Assembly: GCF_020531905.1 (NCBI RefSeq)
Contig: NZ_JAJAWG010000010.1
Span: 1-64,000, forward strand
Length of the DNA: 64,000 nucleotides
Direction: 5' to 3'
Origin: Deefgea salmonis
Lineage (GTDB): Bacteria; Pseudomonadota; Gammaproteobacteria; Burkholderiales; Chitinibacteraceae
A model generated the notes under the pieces. It did not search any database. It saw only the letters and a list, made by a program, of their open reading frames with translations, and was not told where the DNA came from. Shown here one piece after another: positions 9,096 to 18,818 of this stretch. Positions within the stretch are counted from its first letter, which is position 1. Each line of letters begins with the position of its first letter. A program made the position numbers and the translations under genes.

Positions 9096-10907
9096 ATGAA
9101 GCTAAAAACAATTGCAATTTTATTCCTTACTCTCAGTAGCGCCACTAGCTTTGCGGCCGCGACATTACGCGATGCCGTCGAACAAACCGTATTACGCAAT
9201 CCAGAAATTCGCGCTAAATGGCTAGAATTTCGCGCGTCAGGAAAAGAACAAGATGTTGCGCGTGGTGGATACTACCCACAGATCAATATCCAAGGTATTG
9301 CAAGCGCAGAAAATCTGCAAGATCCAAAAAATAAAACCGGTAATTTCAATCACCCTAGCTACAATATTGAATTTCGCCAAATGCTGTTCGACGGTTTTGC
9401 GACTTCTGAAGAAGTTCGCCGTCTCGGCTATGGTAGCCTCACTCGTTATTATGATTTATTGGCCACCAGCGATGCTGCTGCGCTTGAAACCACCAATGCT
9501 TATTTAGATGTATTACGCTATCGCAAATTAGTTGAACTAGCGAGCGACAATTATGCAATTCACAAAGAAACCTACAACCAAATTGTAGAGCGCGTCGAAG
9601 CCGGCGTAGGTCGCCGCGTTGATTTAGAAATGGCAACAGGTCGTTTGGCATTAGCCGAATCCAATTGGCTGACCGAATCATCCAATTTACTCGATGTTTC
9701 TGCCCGCTATGAACGCCTTACTGGCGTAGCGCCTGATGCAATCATGAATGATGCGCCTGATTTAGGCTCATTTAGCCCAAAAGATTTAAATCACCTTAAA
9801 GAGGGTTTACGTAATAACCCGAGTTTTTTAGCGGCGATTTATAATATCCGTGGCGCTCGTGCCGCGGCCACGGCCAAAAAGAGCGGTTTTTATCCACAAC
9901 TCTATTTCCGCGCCGCGCATGGCTACGATAAAAATCGCGATAATATCGACGGTAATTATCGTGATAGCAAAGCGCAGCTAATCGTTGATTACAATATTTT
10001 CCGAGGTGGCAGCGATGTGGCTTTAGCCAGTCAATATGCTGACCAGCTCAATATCACCTATGAATTACGCGATAAAACTTGCCGTGATTTACGCCAAACC
10101 ACTCAAATTGCGTGGAATGATACTTATCGCCTCACCGAGCAACGTAAATACCTCGATCAACACGTACTCTCAACCGAAAAAGCGCGTGATGCATTCCGCC
10201 GACAATTTGATATTGGCCAACGCTCATTACTCGACTTATTAGATACCGAAAACGAGTTATTTGAAGCCAAACGCGCGCTGGTACGCGCTGAATACGATCA
10301 TCAACTATCGTATGCTCGCGTACTGACTCAAGCGCATGAATTGCTGGCTGCACTGCAAATCTCACCACTGGAAAACATTGCGCCCAATTCTGATCTTGGC
10401 GGCGCTGAAGCAGAGGACGACAAAGCTAATTGTTTAGGCGCTTTGATTCCAACCGTGCCACTTGATCGTGAAGCGGCCCTCGCTGGTCGACCACCACGTA
10501 TTGCCACCCCAGTGATTCCTGCCACACCAGAAACACCTGCGAGCAATAATAGCTGCGATAAATCGATTACCGAGATGGTAGAAAGCTGGCGCAGCCAATG
10601 GGCCGAGAAAAAGGTCGATGCGTATTTAGCACAATATGCCAGCCAATTTGAAGCCTCAGGCAAGCGAACTCGCGCCGATTGGGAAAACAAACGCCGTAGC
10701 CGCTTAAGTAAAGAAGGTGCGATTACCTTGAAATTTGATAACTTAAGCTGCAGCAATGTCAGCAAAGATCAAGCCAAAGTCACCTTTAAACAAAGCTACA
10801 GCTCAAGCAACTATCAAGACAACGTTGAAAAAACCCTTGATCTCGTATCTGAAGGCGGCAAGTGGAAAATCAAACGCGAACAAGTCACCAGCGGACGTAG
10901 CGAATAA
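9096..10907 (+). CDS. TolC-family outer-membrane exporter with C-terminal NTF2-like domain
   Basis: Outer-membrane channel of type I secretion, probably the LapE partner for the neighbouring adhesin. After a signal peptide (residues 1-20, ending SFA) come two outer-membrane efflux repeats (about 25-430), a Pro/Ala-rich linker (about 450-480) and an extra domain of about 110 residues (about 485-603) with the pattern of an NTF2-like/Cds6 fold: ESWRSQW, a central DW-KRR helix and a terminal GGKWKI strand. Usual TolC/LapE proteins of about 450 residues lack this tail. I chose ATG 9096 rather than TTG 9087 because it gives a clean signal peptide. The gene is divergent from lapG, and no lapB or lapC is in the window. 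Confidence 0.88.
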   Translation: MKLKTIAILFLTLSSATSFAAATLRDAVEQTVLRNPEIRAKWLEFRASGKEQDVARGGYYPQINIQGIASAENLQDPKNKTGNFNHPSYNIEFRQMLFDGFATSEEVRRLGYGSLTRYYDLLATSDAAALETTNAYLDVLRYRKLVELASDNYAIHKETYNQIVERVEAGVGRRVDLEMATGRLALAESNWLTESSNLLDVSARYERLTGVAPDAIMNDAPDLGSFSPKDLNHLKEGLRNNPSFLAAIYNIRGARAAATAKKSGFYPQLYFRAAHGYDKNRDNIDGNYRDSKAQLIVDYNIFRGGSDVALASQYADQLNITYELRDKTCRDLRQTTQIAWNDTYRLTEQRKYLDQHVLSTEKARDAFRRQFDIGQRSLLDLLDTENELFEAKRALVRAEYDHQLSYARVLTQAHELLAALQISPLENIAPNSDLGGAEAEDDKANCLGALIPTVPLDREAALAGRPPRIATPVIPATPETPASNNSCDKSITEMVESWRSQWAEKKVDAYLAQYASQFEASGKRTRADWENKRRSRLSKEGAITLKFDNLSCSNVSKDQAKVTFKQSYSSSNYQDNVEKTLDLVSEGGKWKIKREQVTSGRSE

Positions 10908-10924
10908 AGCCAAGTTCACCAGCC

Positions 10925-10959
10925 AACAGCCCGTTAATCGACGGGCTGTTTTTATTTTT
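10925..10959 (+). terminator. Intrinsic terminator after the TolC-like gene
   Basis: A perfect 10-bp stem AACAGCCCGT/ACGGGCTGTT (10925-10934 and 10941-10950) with a 6-base loop is followed by a T-rich tract. Confidence 0.92.
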
Positions 10960-10962
10960 ACC

Positions 10963-11232
10963 TAGGGTCTGTTGACGTTTGGTTTGCCAACCGCGTTTGC
11001 GCGGATTTTGGCCTGAGGCAAGGCACGAAGCGCGCAACGTAGTCATTCTACGCCAGCGCTTTGTAACGCAGCATCAGGCCAAAAGCCGCCAAACCCTGCG
11101 GGCTGGGCGCTTTTCGCGGCGACTCTGTGTTGTAGCAAGCTCACATAGAATGACTATGCATCGCTTACTACACCTTGATTCGCCGCGAAAAACACTCCAG
11201 CGCGGCGGGAAACCAAACGTCAGCAGCCCCTA
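10963..11232. mobile_element. MITE-like element, 270 bp, with about 26-bp terminal inverted repeats
   Basis: The left end TAGGGTCTGTTGACGTTTGG matches the reverse complement of the right end TAGGGGCTGCTGACGTTTGG; over 26 bp there are three mismatches. TA at both outer edges is compatible with a TA target duplication as in IS630/Tc1-type elements. The interior holds further inverted stretches (TAGTCATTCTA near 11039 and its complement near 11143; TTTTCGCGGCGA and its complement) and no convincing coding sequence. Related fragments lie at 6230, 20479 and 61193. It fills the gap before ccmA. Confidence 0.78.
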
Positions 11233-11351
11233 AGCACTATAAAATACTTTTTTTAACCCGCCGCTTGTATTAAGGACTACCTCTTTGGAGGTGGGTCGAG
11301 ATAGAACCAAATACCCGCTTGTTCTAAACAGTGAATCCGTATACTAAACCT

Positions 11352-11975
11352 ATGATTTTAATCGACCAAATTGCTGCTCAGCGCGGTGATCGACGCCTGT
11401 TTTCGGATCTTTCTTTCGCCCTCCACGCGGGGGATTGCGTTCATTTGCGCGGCGAAAATGGCATTGGTAAAACCAGTTTACTTAAAATGCTGGCCGGTCT
11501 TTCGCAGCCTGATCAAGGGCAAATTCTGTGGCAAGGCCAAGCGCTGACTGCGCTTGGCGACGATTACCACTGCCAGCTGCATTATTTGGGTCATAAAGAT
11601 GCGCTCAAAGACTTGCTCAGTCCATATCAAAATTTACATTGGGCGGCGCAAATCGCTGGAAATCATTTATCAGAGGCGGCAATTTTGCACACTTTGGCCA
11701 AAGTGGGCTTATTGCAGCAATGTGATCTACCCGTGCGTAGCTTGTCGCAAGGGCAAAAAAAACGCGCCGCCTTAGCCAGATTACTGGCCACGCCACGGCC
11801 ATTGTGGTTGCTCGACGAGCCATTTGTCGCGCTCGATACTGCGGCACAAAGCGAGCTGGGTGAATGGATTAACAGCCATTGCCAGCAAGGTGGATTGGTG
11901 CTTTTAACTTCGCACCAACAGCTACCCGCCACCATCCAACACGTGACCGAGCTCACCCTGACGAGGCCAGTATGA
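11352..11975 (+). CDS. ccmA: CcmA, ATPase of the heme exporter complex
   Basis: ABC ATPase of CcmABCD, which drives release of holo-CcmE during System I cytochrome c maturation. The 207-residue protein has Walker A GENGIGKT, signature LSQGQ and Walker B LWLLDEP. ATG 11352 gives the usual family length; GTG 11331 in frame is possible but would add seven unconserved residues, and neither has a strong ribosome-binding site. It is the first gene of a tight ccmABCDEFGHI operon; its stop overlaps the ccmB start in ATGA. Confidence 0.94.
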   Translation: MILIDQIAAQRGDRRLFSDLSFALHAGDCVHLRGENGIGKTSLLKMLAGLSQPDQGQILWQGQALTALGDDYHCQLHYLGHKDALKDLLSPYQNLHWAAQIAGNHLSEAAILHTLAKVGLLQQCDLPVRSLSQGQKKRAALARLLATPRPLWLLDEPFVALDTAAQSELGEWINSHCQQGGLVLLTSHQQLPATIQHVTELTLTRPV

Positions 11976-12646
11976 GTAGCTGGACTTTTTTTAGCACAGT
12001 GATCCGGCGGGATTTATTTTTGGCTTGGCAACAGCGCGGCGATTTATTGGTCGGGCTGGTGTTTTTTGTCTTGGTCGCGTGTTTGTTTCCGTTGGCGATT
12101 GGCCCTGAGTCCAAATTATTAACGCGCATTGGCCCCGGTGTTTTATGGGTTGCCGCGATTTTGGCCAATTTGCTGGCCTTACCACGGTTATTTCAAGCCG
12201 ATTGGCAAGACGGCACGCTAGAGCAATTACTGCTCGCCCCCGCGCCAGCGAGCATGATGGTGGCCGGCAAAATTGTCGCCCATTGGCTCACTACCGGTGT
12301 GCCGCTCACCCTTATCGCCCCTTTACTCGGCGTGCAATACGGCTTAAGTAGCGATTTATTGTTGATGTTAATGGCGAGCCTATTGATCGGTACGCCGGTA
12401 CTTAGCGCACTGGGCAGTATCGGCGCGGCGCTGACTTTAGGCGTGCGCCAAGGCGATATGCTGCTGGCGCTGCTGGTCTTGCCGCTGTATGCGCCGGTGT
12501 TGATTTTTGGCAGTGGTGCGGTGGCGGCCGTCGCTGGTGGCTTAAACGGCTACGCCGAACTCTCTTTGCTGGCGGCGATTGCCTGCGGGGCACTGTTTTT
12601 AGCGCCTTGGCTGGCAGCGATGGCGATTAAATTGGCGGTGGAATAA
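11972..12646 (+). CDS. ccmB: CcmB, heme exporter membrane subunit
   Basis: Integral membrane partner of CcmA, 224 residues with about six hydrophobic segments and the typical N-terminus with RRDLFLAWQQRGD. The start ATG 11972 overlaps the ccmA stop by 4 bases; a longer frame upstream lies within ccmA and is rejected. Confidence 0.94.
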   Translation: MSSWTFFSTVIRRDLFLAWQQRGDLLVGLVFFVLVACLFPLAIGPESKLLTRIGPGVLWVAAILANLLALPRLFQADWQDGTLEQLLLAPAPASMMVAGKIVAHWLTTGVPLTLIAPLLGVQYGLSSDLLLMLMASLLIGTPVLSALGSIGAALTLGVRQGDMLLALLVLPLYAPVLIFGSGAVAAVAGGLNGYAELSLLAAIACGALFLAPWLAAMAIKLAVE

Positions 12647-12671
12647 TGCCAAATACAACTTTAGGACTGCA

Positions 12672-13445
12672 ATGAAACCGAATACCGATGGGCCACGTTG
12701 GCTCAATATTTTTCATTTTGCTTCGCCATATCAGTTTTACCCTTTAGCCGGTCGCTTGATTCCGCTGTTTGCAACGCTGGCGGTGCTGTTGGCCATGGCG
12801 GGTCTGTGGTTGGGCTTTGCGATTGCGCCGGCTGATGCCCAGCAAGGTGAAGGTTATCGGATTATTTTCTTGCACGTGCCGACCAGTTGGATGGCGATGC
12901 TGATTTATGTGGCAATGGCTTTTTGGTCGGTGATGCATTTGATTTTACGCACACGGTTATCGGCCATGATGGCGCAAGCCTTGGCACCGACGGGCGCTTT
13001 AATGGCGTTTTTATCGCTGTTCACCGGTGCGCTCTGGGGCAAGCCGATGTGGGGAACATGGTGGGTTTGGGATGCACGGCTAACGTCGATGTTGCTGCTG
13101 TTTTTCCTGTATCTGGGTTTTATCGCCCTCACCCGCAGTATTGATGAGCCCGATCGCGCGGATAAAGCCGGTTCGGTGCTGGCGATTGTCGGCGTATTTA
13201 ATGTGCCGGTGATTTATTTCTCGGTGAAATGGTGGAATACGCTGCATCAAGGCGCGTCGATTTCAATGGAAAAAGGCAGCACCATGGCCAGCACCATGCT
13301 CATTGCCATGCTGCTGATGTCGCTCGCGGCGTGGATGTATTCAATCACCACCACGCTCAGCCGAGTGCGTAATTTGATTTTGCAGCGCGAAGCGCGCACA
13401 CGCTGGGTGCAAGAATTGCTCGCCATCCCCGCGCATAAAGCCTAG
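12672..13445 (+). CDS. ccmC: CcmC, heme delivery protein
   Basis: Membrane protein that presents heme to CcmE in the periplasm. The 257-residue protein has six hydrophobic segments and the tryptophan-rich heme-handling motif WGTWWVWD, which marks the WWD family. It lies 25 bases after ccmB in the ccm operon. Confidence 0.95.
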   Translation: MKPNTDGPRWLNIFHFASPYQFYPLAGRLIPLFATLAVLLAMAGLWLGFAIAPADAQQGEGYRIIFLHVPTSWMAMLIYVAMAFWSVMHLILRTRLSAMMAQALAPTGALMAFLSLFTGALWGKPMWGTWWVWDARLTSMLLLFFLYLGFIALTRSIDEPDRADKAGSVLAIVGVFNVPVIYFSVKWWNTLHQGASISMEKGSTMASTMLIAMLLMSLAAWMYSITTTLSRVRNLILQREARTRWVQELLAIPAHKA

Positions 13446-13453
13446 GAGTTGCT

Positions 13454-13663
13454 ATGTATTGGAATAATTTAAGTGATTTTATAGCCATGGGAAGCCATGG
13501 GGTATATGTATGGGGCTCTTTTTTTGCATGCGCTGCAGCCTTATGCCTAGAGTGGGTATTTATTAAAACCCAGCGTCGCAGCATTGTGCGGCAAATCCGC
13601 CGAGCGGCGACGATTCAACACATCAACCCAAACCCACCCGCAGTCAGCAAGGATGCATCATGA
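13454..13663 (+). CDS. ccmD: CcmD, small heme exporter subunit
   Basis: A 69-residue protein with one membrane helix (about 16-37) preceded by the conserved MGSHGVYVW stretch and followed by a basic cytoplasmic tail. It is known to help release holo-CcmE from CcmABC. The stop overlaps the ccmE start (ATGA at 13660). Confidence 0.92.
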   Translation: MYWNNLSDFIAMGSHGVYVWGSFFACAAALCLEWVFIKTQRRSIVRQIRRAATIQHINPNPPAVSKDAS

Positions 13664-14139
13664 CCCCCAGACGTAAACGCGCCGCATGGATTATCGGCGC
13701 GCTCATTGCATTGAGCTTAGTGACTTTTTTTGTTGTGAACGCATTCCGACAAAATCTAGTGTTCTTTTATTCGCCGACGCAAATTATCGCCGGTGAAGCG
13801 CCACAAAATAGCGCATTTCGCGTTGGCGGCATGGTGGCCGAAAACAGCCTTGCGCGTGCTGCCGATGGCGTAACCATGCAATTTGTCATCACCGATACCG
13901 CGCAAAATATCCCCGTGCAATATCGCGGCATCTTGCCGGATTTATTTAAAGAAGGTAAAGGCGTCGTAGCGCAAGGGCGCTGGGAAAATGGCACGTTTAT
14001 CGCCAGCGAAGTGCTCGCCAAACATGACGAAAACTATATGCCGCCCGAAGCGCAAGAAGCCGTCAATCAAGCACATCAAGCCGCAGCCAAAAACCGCGCC
14101 GCAAGTCAGGCCTCACAGCACAATAAGGAACAACAATGA
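13660..14139 (+). CDS. ccmE: CcmE, periplasmic heme chaperone
   Basis: Membrane-anchored heme chaperone, 159 residues, with one N-terminal membrane helix (about 10-27) and an OB-fold domain. The covalent heme-binding histidine is H122, followed by Y126 in the HDENY motif. It overlaps ccmD and ccmF by 4 bases each. The Ala/Gln-rich C-terminal tail is typical and probably disordered. Confidence 0.96.
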   Translation: MTPRRKRAAWIIGALIALSLVTFFVVNAFRQNLVFFYSPTQIIAGEAPQNSAFRVGGMVAENSLARAADGVTMQFVITDTAQNIPVQYRGILPDLFKEGKGVVAQGRWENGTFIASEVLAKHDENYMPPEAQEAVNQAHQAAAKNRAASQASQHNKEQQ

Positions 14140-16103
14140 TTGGTGAACTCGGTAGCTTTGCGCTGATCTTGGCGCTGCTGGTGGCAATTGCCCAAGGCAC
14201 ACTCGGTATTTGGGGTGGTATTCATAATAATTTGCCGCTGATGCGCGTTGCGCGGCCGGCGGCGGTCTTGCAGTTGCTGCTCACCAGCATCGCCTTTGCG
14301 CTATTGGCGACGGCTTTTTTGCAAGACGACTTTTCGATTCGCTATGTGGTTCGACAATCCAATAGCCTGTTGCCGGTGTTTTACAAATTCGCCGCCGTCT
14401 GGGGTGGCCATGAAGGCTCGCTATTATTGTGGGTATTGATGCTGGCAGGCTGGGGTGCGGCGGTCGCGGTGTTTGCGAAAAACTTGCCGCTATCAGTGCA
14501 AGCCTTGGTCGGCGGCGTTTTAGGCTGGATTGGCTCGGGGCTGTATTTATTTATTTTATTCACCTCCAATCCATTTACCCGTCAATTGCCTGCGGCGGCT
14601 GATGGCGCGGATTTAAACCCACTCTTGCAAGATTTAGGGCTGATTTTCCATCCGCCATTGCTGTATATGGGTTATGTCGGTTTTTCGGTGGCGTTTGCTT
14701 TTGCCGTGGCGGCGCTGATTTCCGGGCGCTTAGACGCCAGTTGGGCGCGTTGGAGTCGACCTTGGACTTTGGCCGCTTGGGTTTCGCTGACTTTGGGCAT
14801 TATGCTCGGCAGCGCTTGGGCGTATTACGAGCTAGGTTGGGGCGGCTGGTGGTTTTGGGATCCGGTCGAAAACGCGTCATTTATGCCGTGGTTAGCCGGT
14901 ACCGCCTTGATTCACTCTTTAGCCGTGGCCGAAAAGCGCAATGCCTTTAAGCATTGGACGGTGTTGCTGGCGATTGGTACGTTCTCTCTATCATTACTCG
15001 GCACCTTTTTAGTTCGCTCCGGCGTTTTAACCTCGGTGCATGCTTTTGCTACTGATCCGGCGCGCGGCTTGTTTATCCTGATTTTCTTATGCTTGGTGAT
15101 TGGGACTTCTTTGGCGCTGTACGCTTGGCGTGCGCCGCTACTGGAAGGCGGTGGTGCATTTAGCTGGCGCTCTCGCGAGGCTTTATTGCTGGCCAATAAT
15201 GTGATTTTGATTGTCGCTTGCTCAACGGTGTTTCTGGGCACGCTCTACCCATTGCTGATTGATGCGCTGGGGCAAGGCAAACTCTCGGTTGGCCCGCCGT
15301 ATTTTAATAGTGTGTTTATTCCATTAATGATGCCGGCGCTCATCCTTATGGGATTGAGTGGCACGGTGCGCTGGAAATACCAAGACGCGCATACTTTATG
15401 GCTGGCAATTCAATTGCCGTTGATTTTGGCCTTGGTCGGCGGCGCACTCTTACCACTGTTGTGGGGTGAATGGCGTTGGGGCGTAGCGGTGGCTCTGGCG
15501 ATTGCGCTGTGGATTGCGCTCACCGCATTGCGTGATTGGAGCTTACGTTTAATCAGCCATCATCGGCATGGCGCTTCTTGGTGGCAAGCGCTGTGCAAAG
15601 TACCGGCGGCATTCTCGGGCATGCATATTGCCCATCTGGGGATGGCGGTGTTTGTGGCTGGCGTGACGATTGTATCGAGCTATGAGCACGAAGATGATTT
15701 ACGCATGGCCATGGGCGATACGCATCCAATCTCAGGCTATACCTTGCGCTTTGACGCGGTGAATTCCGCCCGAGCGAGTAATTATTCAGCCTTGGTTGGG
15801 CGATTAACGCTCAGCAAAAATGATCGGGTTGAAAGCGTTTTGCTGCCAGAAAAACGGCAGTATTTCTCCAGCCAAATGCCGATGACTGAAGCGGCGATTC
15901 ATCACACGCCGATTAAAGATATTTATGTTTCCCTCGGCGAGCCTTTGGGCAAAGATCCGTTTAAAGACGACTGGTTAATTCGCGTTCACTACAAACCGCT
16001 GGTGGGCTGGATTTGGTATGGCTGCATTTTAATGGGCTTGGGCGGCATCATTGCGCTGAGTGATCGCCGTTACCGGCAAAAAAAATGGGGTAAAACCGCA
16101 TGA
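14136..16103 (+). CDS. ccmF: CcmF, cytochrome c heme lyase subunit
   Basis: Large membrane protein (655 residues, many membrane helices) that, with CcmH, ligates heme to apocytochromes. The WWD motif is seen as [14 protein letters not shown] (about residues 234-248), with conserved histidines around it. Length and order match the family. It should serve the c-type cytochromes encoded further on (NapB, NapC and CoxB). Confidence 0.96.
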   Translation: MIGELGSFALILALLVAIAQGTLGIWGGIHNNLPLMRVARPAAVLQLLLTSIAFALLATAFLQDDFSIRYVVRQSNSLLPVFYKFAAVWGGHEGSLLLWVLMLAGWGAAVAVFAKNLPLSVQALVGGVLGWIGSGLYLFILFTSNPFTRQLPAAADGADLNPLLQDLGLIFHPPLLYMGYVGFSVAFAFAVAALISGRLDASWARWSRPWTLAAWVSLTLGIMLGSAWAYYELGWGGWWFWDPVENASFMPWLAGTALIHSLAVAEKRNAFKHWTVLLAIGTFSLSLLGTFLVRSGVLTSVHAFATDPARGLFILIFLCLVIGTSLALYAWRAPLLEGGGAFSWRSREALLLANNVILIVACSTVFLGTLYPLLIDALGQGKLSVGPPYFNSVFIPLMMPALILMGLSGTVRWKYQDAHTLWLAIQLPLILALVGGALLPLLWGEWRWGVAVALAIALWIALTALRDWSLRLISHHRHGASWWQALCKVPAAFSGMHIAHLGMAVFVAGVTIVSSYEHEDDLRMAMGDTHPISGYTLRFDAVNSARASNYSALVGRLTLSKNDRVESVLLPEKRQYFSSQMPMTEAAIHHTPIKDIYVSLGEPLGKDPFKDDWLIRVHYKPLVGWIWYGCILMGLGGIIALSDRRYRQKKWGKTA

Positions 16104-16618
16104 AGCGCTACCTACCCCTGATGATTTTCTTTAGCTTGGCCGTGCTGCTGGGGATTGGGCTCACGCTCAATCCGCGTGAACTGCCTTCGGTGTTAATCGG
16201 TAAACCCGCGCCGCAATTTGAGCTAGATCGACTGGATAAGTCCGGCCAGTTTTCGCCAAGTGAGCTGCAAGGCAAGGCGTGGCTACTGAATGTATGGGCC
16301 TCATGGTGCAGCGCTTGTATTCAAGAACACCCGGTACTCAACGACATCGCCAAATCGTATGACTTCCCGATTGTTGGTTTGAATTATAAAGACCAAGATC
16401 GCGATGCCAAAGATTGGCTGGCATTGCGCGGCAATCCGTATAGCGTTGTCGTTGCCGACCGTGAAGGCCGCGTTGGCGTGGATTATGGCGTGTACGGCGT
16501 ACCAGAAACCTTTGTCATCGATAAAGCCGGTCGCATTGTGTACAAACACATCGGTCCAGTCACCCAGCAAGTATTTAAAGACAAACTCTTGCCCGAGCTA
16601 CAAAAGGCCCAACGATGA
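16100..16618 (+). CDS. ccmG: CcmG/DsbE, thiol-disulfide reductant
   Basis: Membrane-anchored thioredoxin-like protein, 172 residues. It has an N-terminal anchor (about 5-22), active site WCSAC with C70 and C73, and the cis-Pro loop GVPET. It keeps apocytochrome CXXCH cysteines reduced. It overlaps ccmF and ccmH by 4 bases. Confidence 0.95.
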   Translation: MKRYLPLMIFFSLAVLLGIGLTLNPRELPSVLIGKPAPQFELDRLDKSGQFSPSELQGKAWLLNVWASWCSACIQEHPVLNDIAKSYDFPIVGLNYKDQDRDAKDWLALRGNPYSVVVADREGRVGVDYGVYGVPETFVIDKAGRIVYKHIGPVTQQVFKDKLLPELQKAQR

Positions 16619-17097
16619 AACGCTCTTTTTACTGGCTCATGCCAATATTGCTGGCGCTCTCGCTGACGGTGTCGGCCAAAACCGCCTCATCGATTACCAG
16701 CAATCCCATCGCCGAAGCACGACTGGTTGAACTCTCTGCCGAGCTGCGTTGCCTAGTTTGCCAAAACGAAAGCCTAGCCAGCTCGCAAGCACCATTAGCA
16801 GAAGACTTGCGCCGCGAAGTGCGCGAGCAAATCGCACTGGGCAAAAATAACTCAGAAATCATCAATTATCTAACCGACCGCTACGGCGACTTTGTCACCT
16901 ACCGCCCTCCTTTTAAAGCGCGCACGCTGTTGCTGTGGTTGTTGCCGCCGGTGTTATTGCTGATGGGCTTGGTTTTATTGTGGCTACGTCTTCGCCGCGC
17001 ATCGCCGCCAGCGCCAAAGACCGATGCCGACAGCGATGCCGACGCGATCAAAGCATTACAACAAGAATTTGACGGGAAGAATCATGAACGCGACTAA
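16615..17097 (+). CDS. ccmH: CcmH (CcmL-type), heme lyase thioreductase subunit
   Basis: Short CcmH/CycL-type protein, 160 residues, with signal peptide, redox motif RCLVCQ (C46, C49) and one C-terminal membrane helix (about 101-122). The TPR part of the fused E. coli CcmH is encoded separately here as ccmI, downstream. The end overlaps ccmI by 14 bases. Confidence 0.95.
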   Translation: MKRSFYWLMPILLALSLTVSAKTASSITSNPIAEARLVELSAELRCLVCQNESLASSQAPLAEDLRREVREQIALGKNNSEIINYLTDRYGDFVTYRPPFKARTLLLWLLPPVLLLMGLVLLWLRLRRASPPAPKTDADSDADAIKALQQEFDGKNHERD

Positions 17098-17953
17098 TAT
17101 TGGCATTTTCACTTTCATCTGCGCGCTACTACTGATTACTTGCTTGCTGATGTTGCTCTGGCCTTTATTGCGTGGCCGCTCTGCCGCCGGTGATATTCGC
17201 CGTTCACGCTACGCTTTGCACGAAACGATTTTAGCAGAGCTTGACGACGATTTACGCGATGGCCGTTTAAGCCAAGATGATTTTGCTGCAGCAAAACAAG
17301 AAGCCCAAGCACGGCTAGTGGCCGAAGTCGGCCGAGCCGATGCCAGCAGCGCGCAGCAAAAAACCCTCCCCGCAAACAAGATTGCTTTGATTCTGGCCAT
17401 TGTTTTACCACTGGCGGCAGCGGGGTTGTATTTTAAAATTGGCACGCCTGCGGCGCTCGATCCAAGCACGCATCAAAGCCCGAATGTTGGCCCAGCCGAA
17501 GTCGATAGCATGGTGAAAAAACTCGAAGCCAGAATGGCGCTCGAGCCCAATGACACCGCCGGTTGGTTGATGCTGGCACGCAGCTATCGCGCACAAGCGC
17601 GTTACACTGAGGCGGCACAAGCGTATGAAAAATCATGGCCTTTGCTCGAAAAAGACCCCGGCGAGCTCGCCCGATTTGCCGGCGTATTGGCAATTGAAAA
17701 CAATGGCTTTACCGGACGACCGACTGAGCTACTGGTGAAATCACTGGATTTAAATGCCAGCGAGCCCGATGCGCTAATGCTCGCGGGGAGCGCTGCTGTT
17801 GAGCGCGGTGATGATGCTTCGGCCATCCGTTGGTGGAACAAATTACTGGCTTTACTCGATCCGGGTTCAGAAGACGAAGTCTGGCTCAAAGGCGAAATTC
17901 GCACACTGCAAGATCGCCAAGCCTCTGGCCCCGCCGTTGCGGCTCATCCCTAA
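17084..17953 (+). CDS. ccmI: CcmI, apocytochrome-binding TPR protein
   Basis: Apocytochrome c chaperone, 289 residues. Two membrane helices (about 7-26 and 101-119) flank a cytoplasmic segment with a leucine-zipper-like stretch, and a periplasmic tail carries TPR repeats (about 150-220). The start ATG 17084 is preceded by GGGAAGA and overlaps the end of ccmH; the longer upstream frame is within ccmH. It is the last gene of the ccm operon. Confidence 0.92.
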   Translation: MNATNIGIFTFICALLLITCLLMLLWPLLRGRSAAGDIRRSRYALHETILAELDDDLRDGRLSQDDFAAAKQEAQARLVAEVGRADASSAQQKTLPANKIALILAIVLPLAAAGLYFKIGTPAALDPSTHQSPNVGPAEVDSMVKKLEARMALEPNDTAGWLMLARSYRAQARYTEAAQAYEKSWPLLEKDPGELARFAGVLAIENNGFTGRPTELLVKSLDLNASEPDALMLAGSAAVERGDDASAIRWWNKLLALLDPGSEDEVWLKGEIRTLQDRQASGPAVAAHP

Positions 17954-17968
17954 AATCAGCGCTATTTC

Positions 17969-18002
17969 AATGGCACAGCGACCACGCTGTGCCATTTTTT
18001 TT
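17969..18002 (+). terminator. Intrinsic terminator of the ccm operon
   Basis: A perfect 12-bp stem AATGGCACAGCG/CGCTGTGCCATT (17969-17980 and 17985-17996) with loop ACCA is followed by a run of T. Confidence 0.95.
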
Positions 18003-18116
18003 GCCCATCCAAATCAGCGTATATTTAGATACAATATTTTTATGACACGCTAGCAACAGTCTCGCTACACTGAGCGCCTCTTTCTTTGCCAAGCTTGGCT
18101 GACAAGCCAAATAAAT

Positions 18117-18818
18117 ATGCGTCAGCGTCTCCTATTTTTGCCATGGCACTGGCTCATTGCCCTGGTGAGTGGCGTATTTCTCGCCCTGATTTACCCGCAA
18201 ACGCAATGGGATCATGCGCTCATCGCGCCGTATTTTGACTCGGTGCAACAGCGTTTTTTCCTCAAAGATCAGGCTTTTCTAACCCAATTTATGCATCAAG
18301 GGTTAAAAAATCTAATGATATTGCTGGCGCTCATCTTGCTCGCCGCATGGGCCGCGAGCTGGAAATACCCAAAACTACAAACCCAGCGCCGGCGGATTGG
18401 CTGGATTTTATGCGGCATGGGGCTAGCCACACTGACCATCTCGATTTTTAAATCTTTCAGCAATCATGCCTGTCCGTGGGATTTAAGTCTTTACGGTGGC
18501 GATGCCGCTGAAATTCCTTTGTGGGGCGCACTGCCTATCGGCGCTAAACCCGGGCAATGCATGCCCGGTGGTCATGCATCGGGTGGTTATGCTTTGTTAG
18601 CGTTTTATTTTGGCTTACTCGATCTGAATCGGCGCTGGGCTTATGTCGGCTTGGCTGCGGGTTTAATCTTTGGCACGGCCATGGGTTGGGCGCAAATGAT
18701 GCGCGGCGCGCACTTTTTGTCGCACAATTTATGGACGCTGTGGACCATTTGGGTGGTCTTATTAATTTGGTACTGCGTATGGCCACCGGCACGCAAAATG
18801 GAATCAACACATGTTTAA
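18117..18818 (+). CDS. PAP2-family membrane phosphatase
   Basis: Membrane phosphatase of the PAP2 superfamily, 233 residues with about five or six hydrophobic segments. The second motif is PGGHASGG and the third RGAHFLSHNLWT, which carries the catalytic histidine; the first motif is a divergent SNHACPWDL region. It overlaps eptA by 8 bases, so the pair is translationally coupled and probably acts on lipid A or another lipid phosphate or pyrophosphate. The exact substrate (lipid A 1- or 4'-phosphate, undecaprenyl pyrophosphate or phosphatidylglycerol phosphate) cannot be told from sequence. Confidence 0.85.
   Translation: MRQRLLFLPWHWLIALVSGVFLALIYPQTQWDHALIAPYFDSVQQRFFLKDQAFLTQFMHQGLKNLMILLALILLAAWAASWKYPKLQTQRRRIGWILCGMGLATLTISIFKSFSNHACPWDLSLYGGDAAEIPLWGALPIGAKPGQCMPGGHASGGYALLAFYFGLLDLNRRWAYVGLAAGLIFGTAMGWAQMMRGAHFLSHNLWTLWTIWVVLLIWYCVWPPARKMESTHV

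Noticed and set aside
10979..11233. 84-residue frame in the repeat element
   Set aside because: Composed of the element's inverted repeats; no ribosome-binding site and no sign of a transposase.
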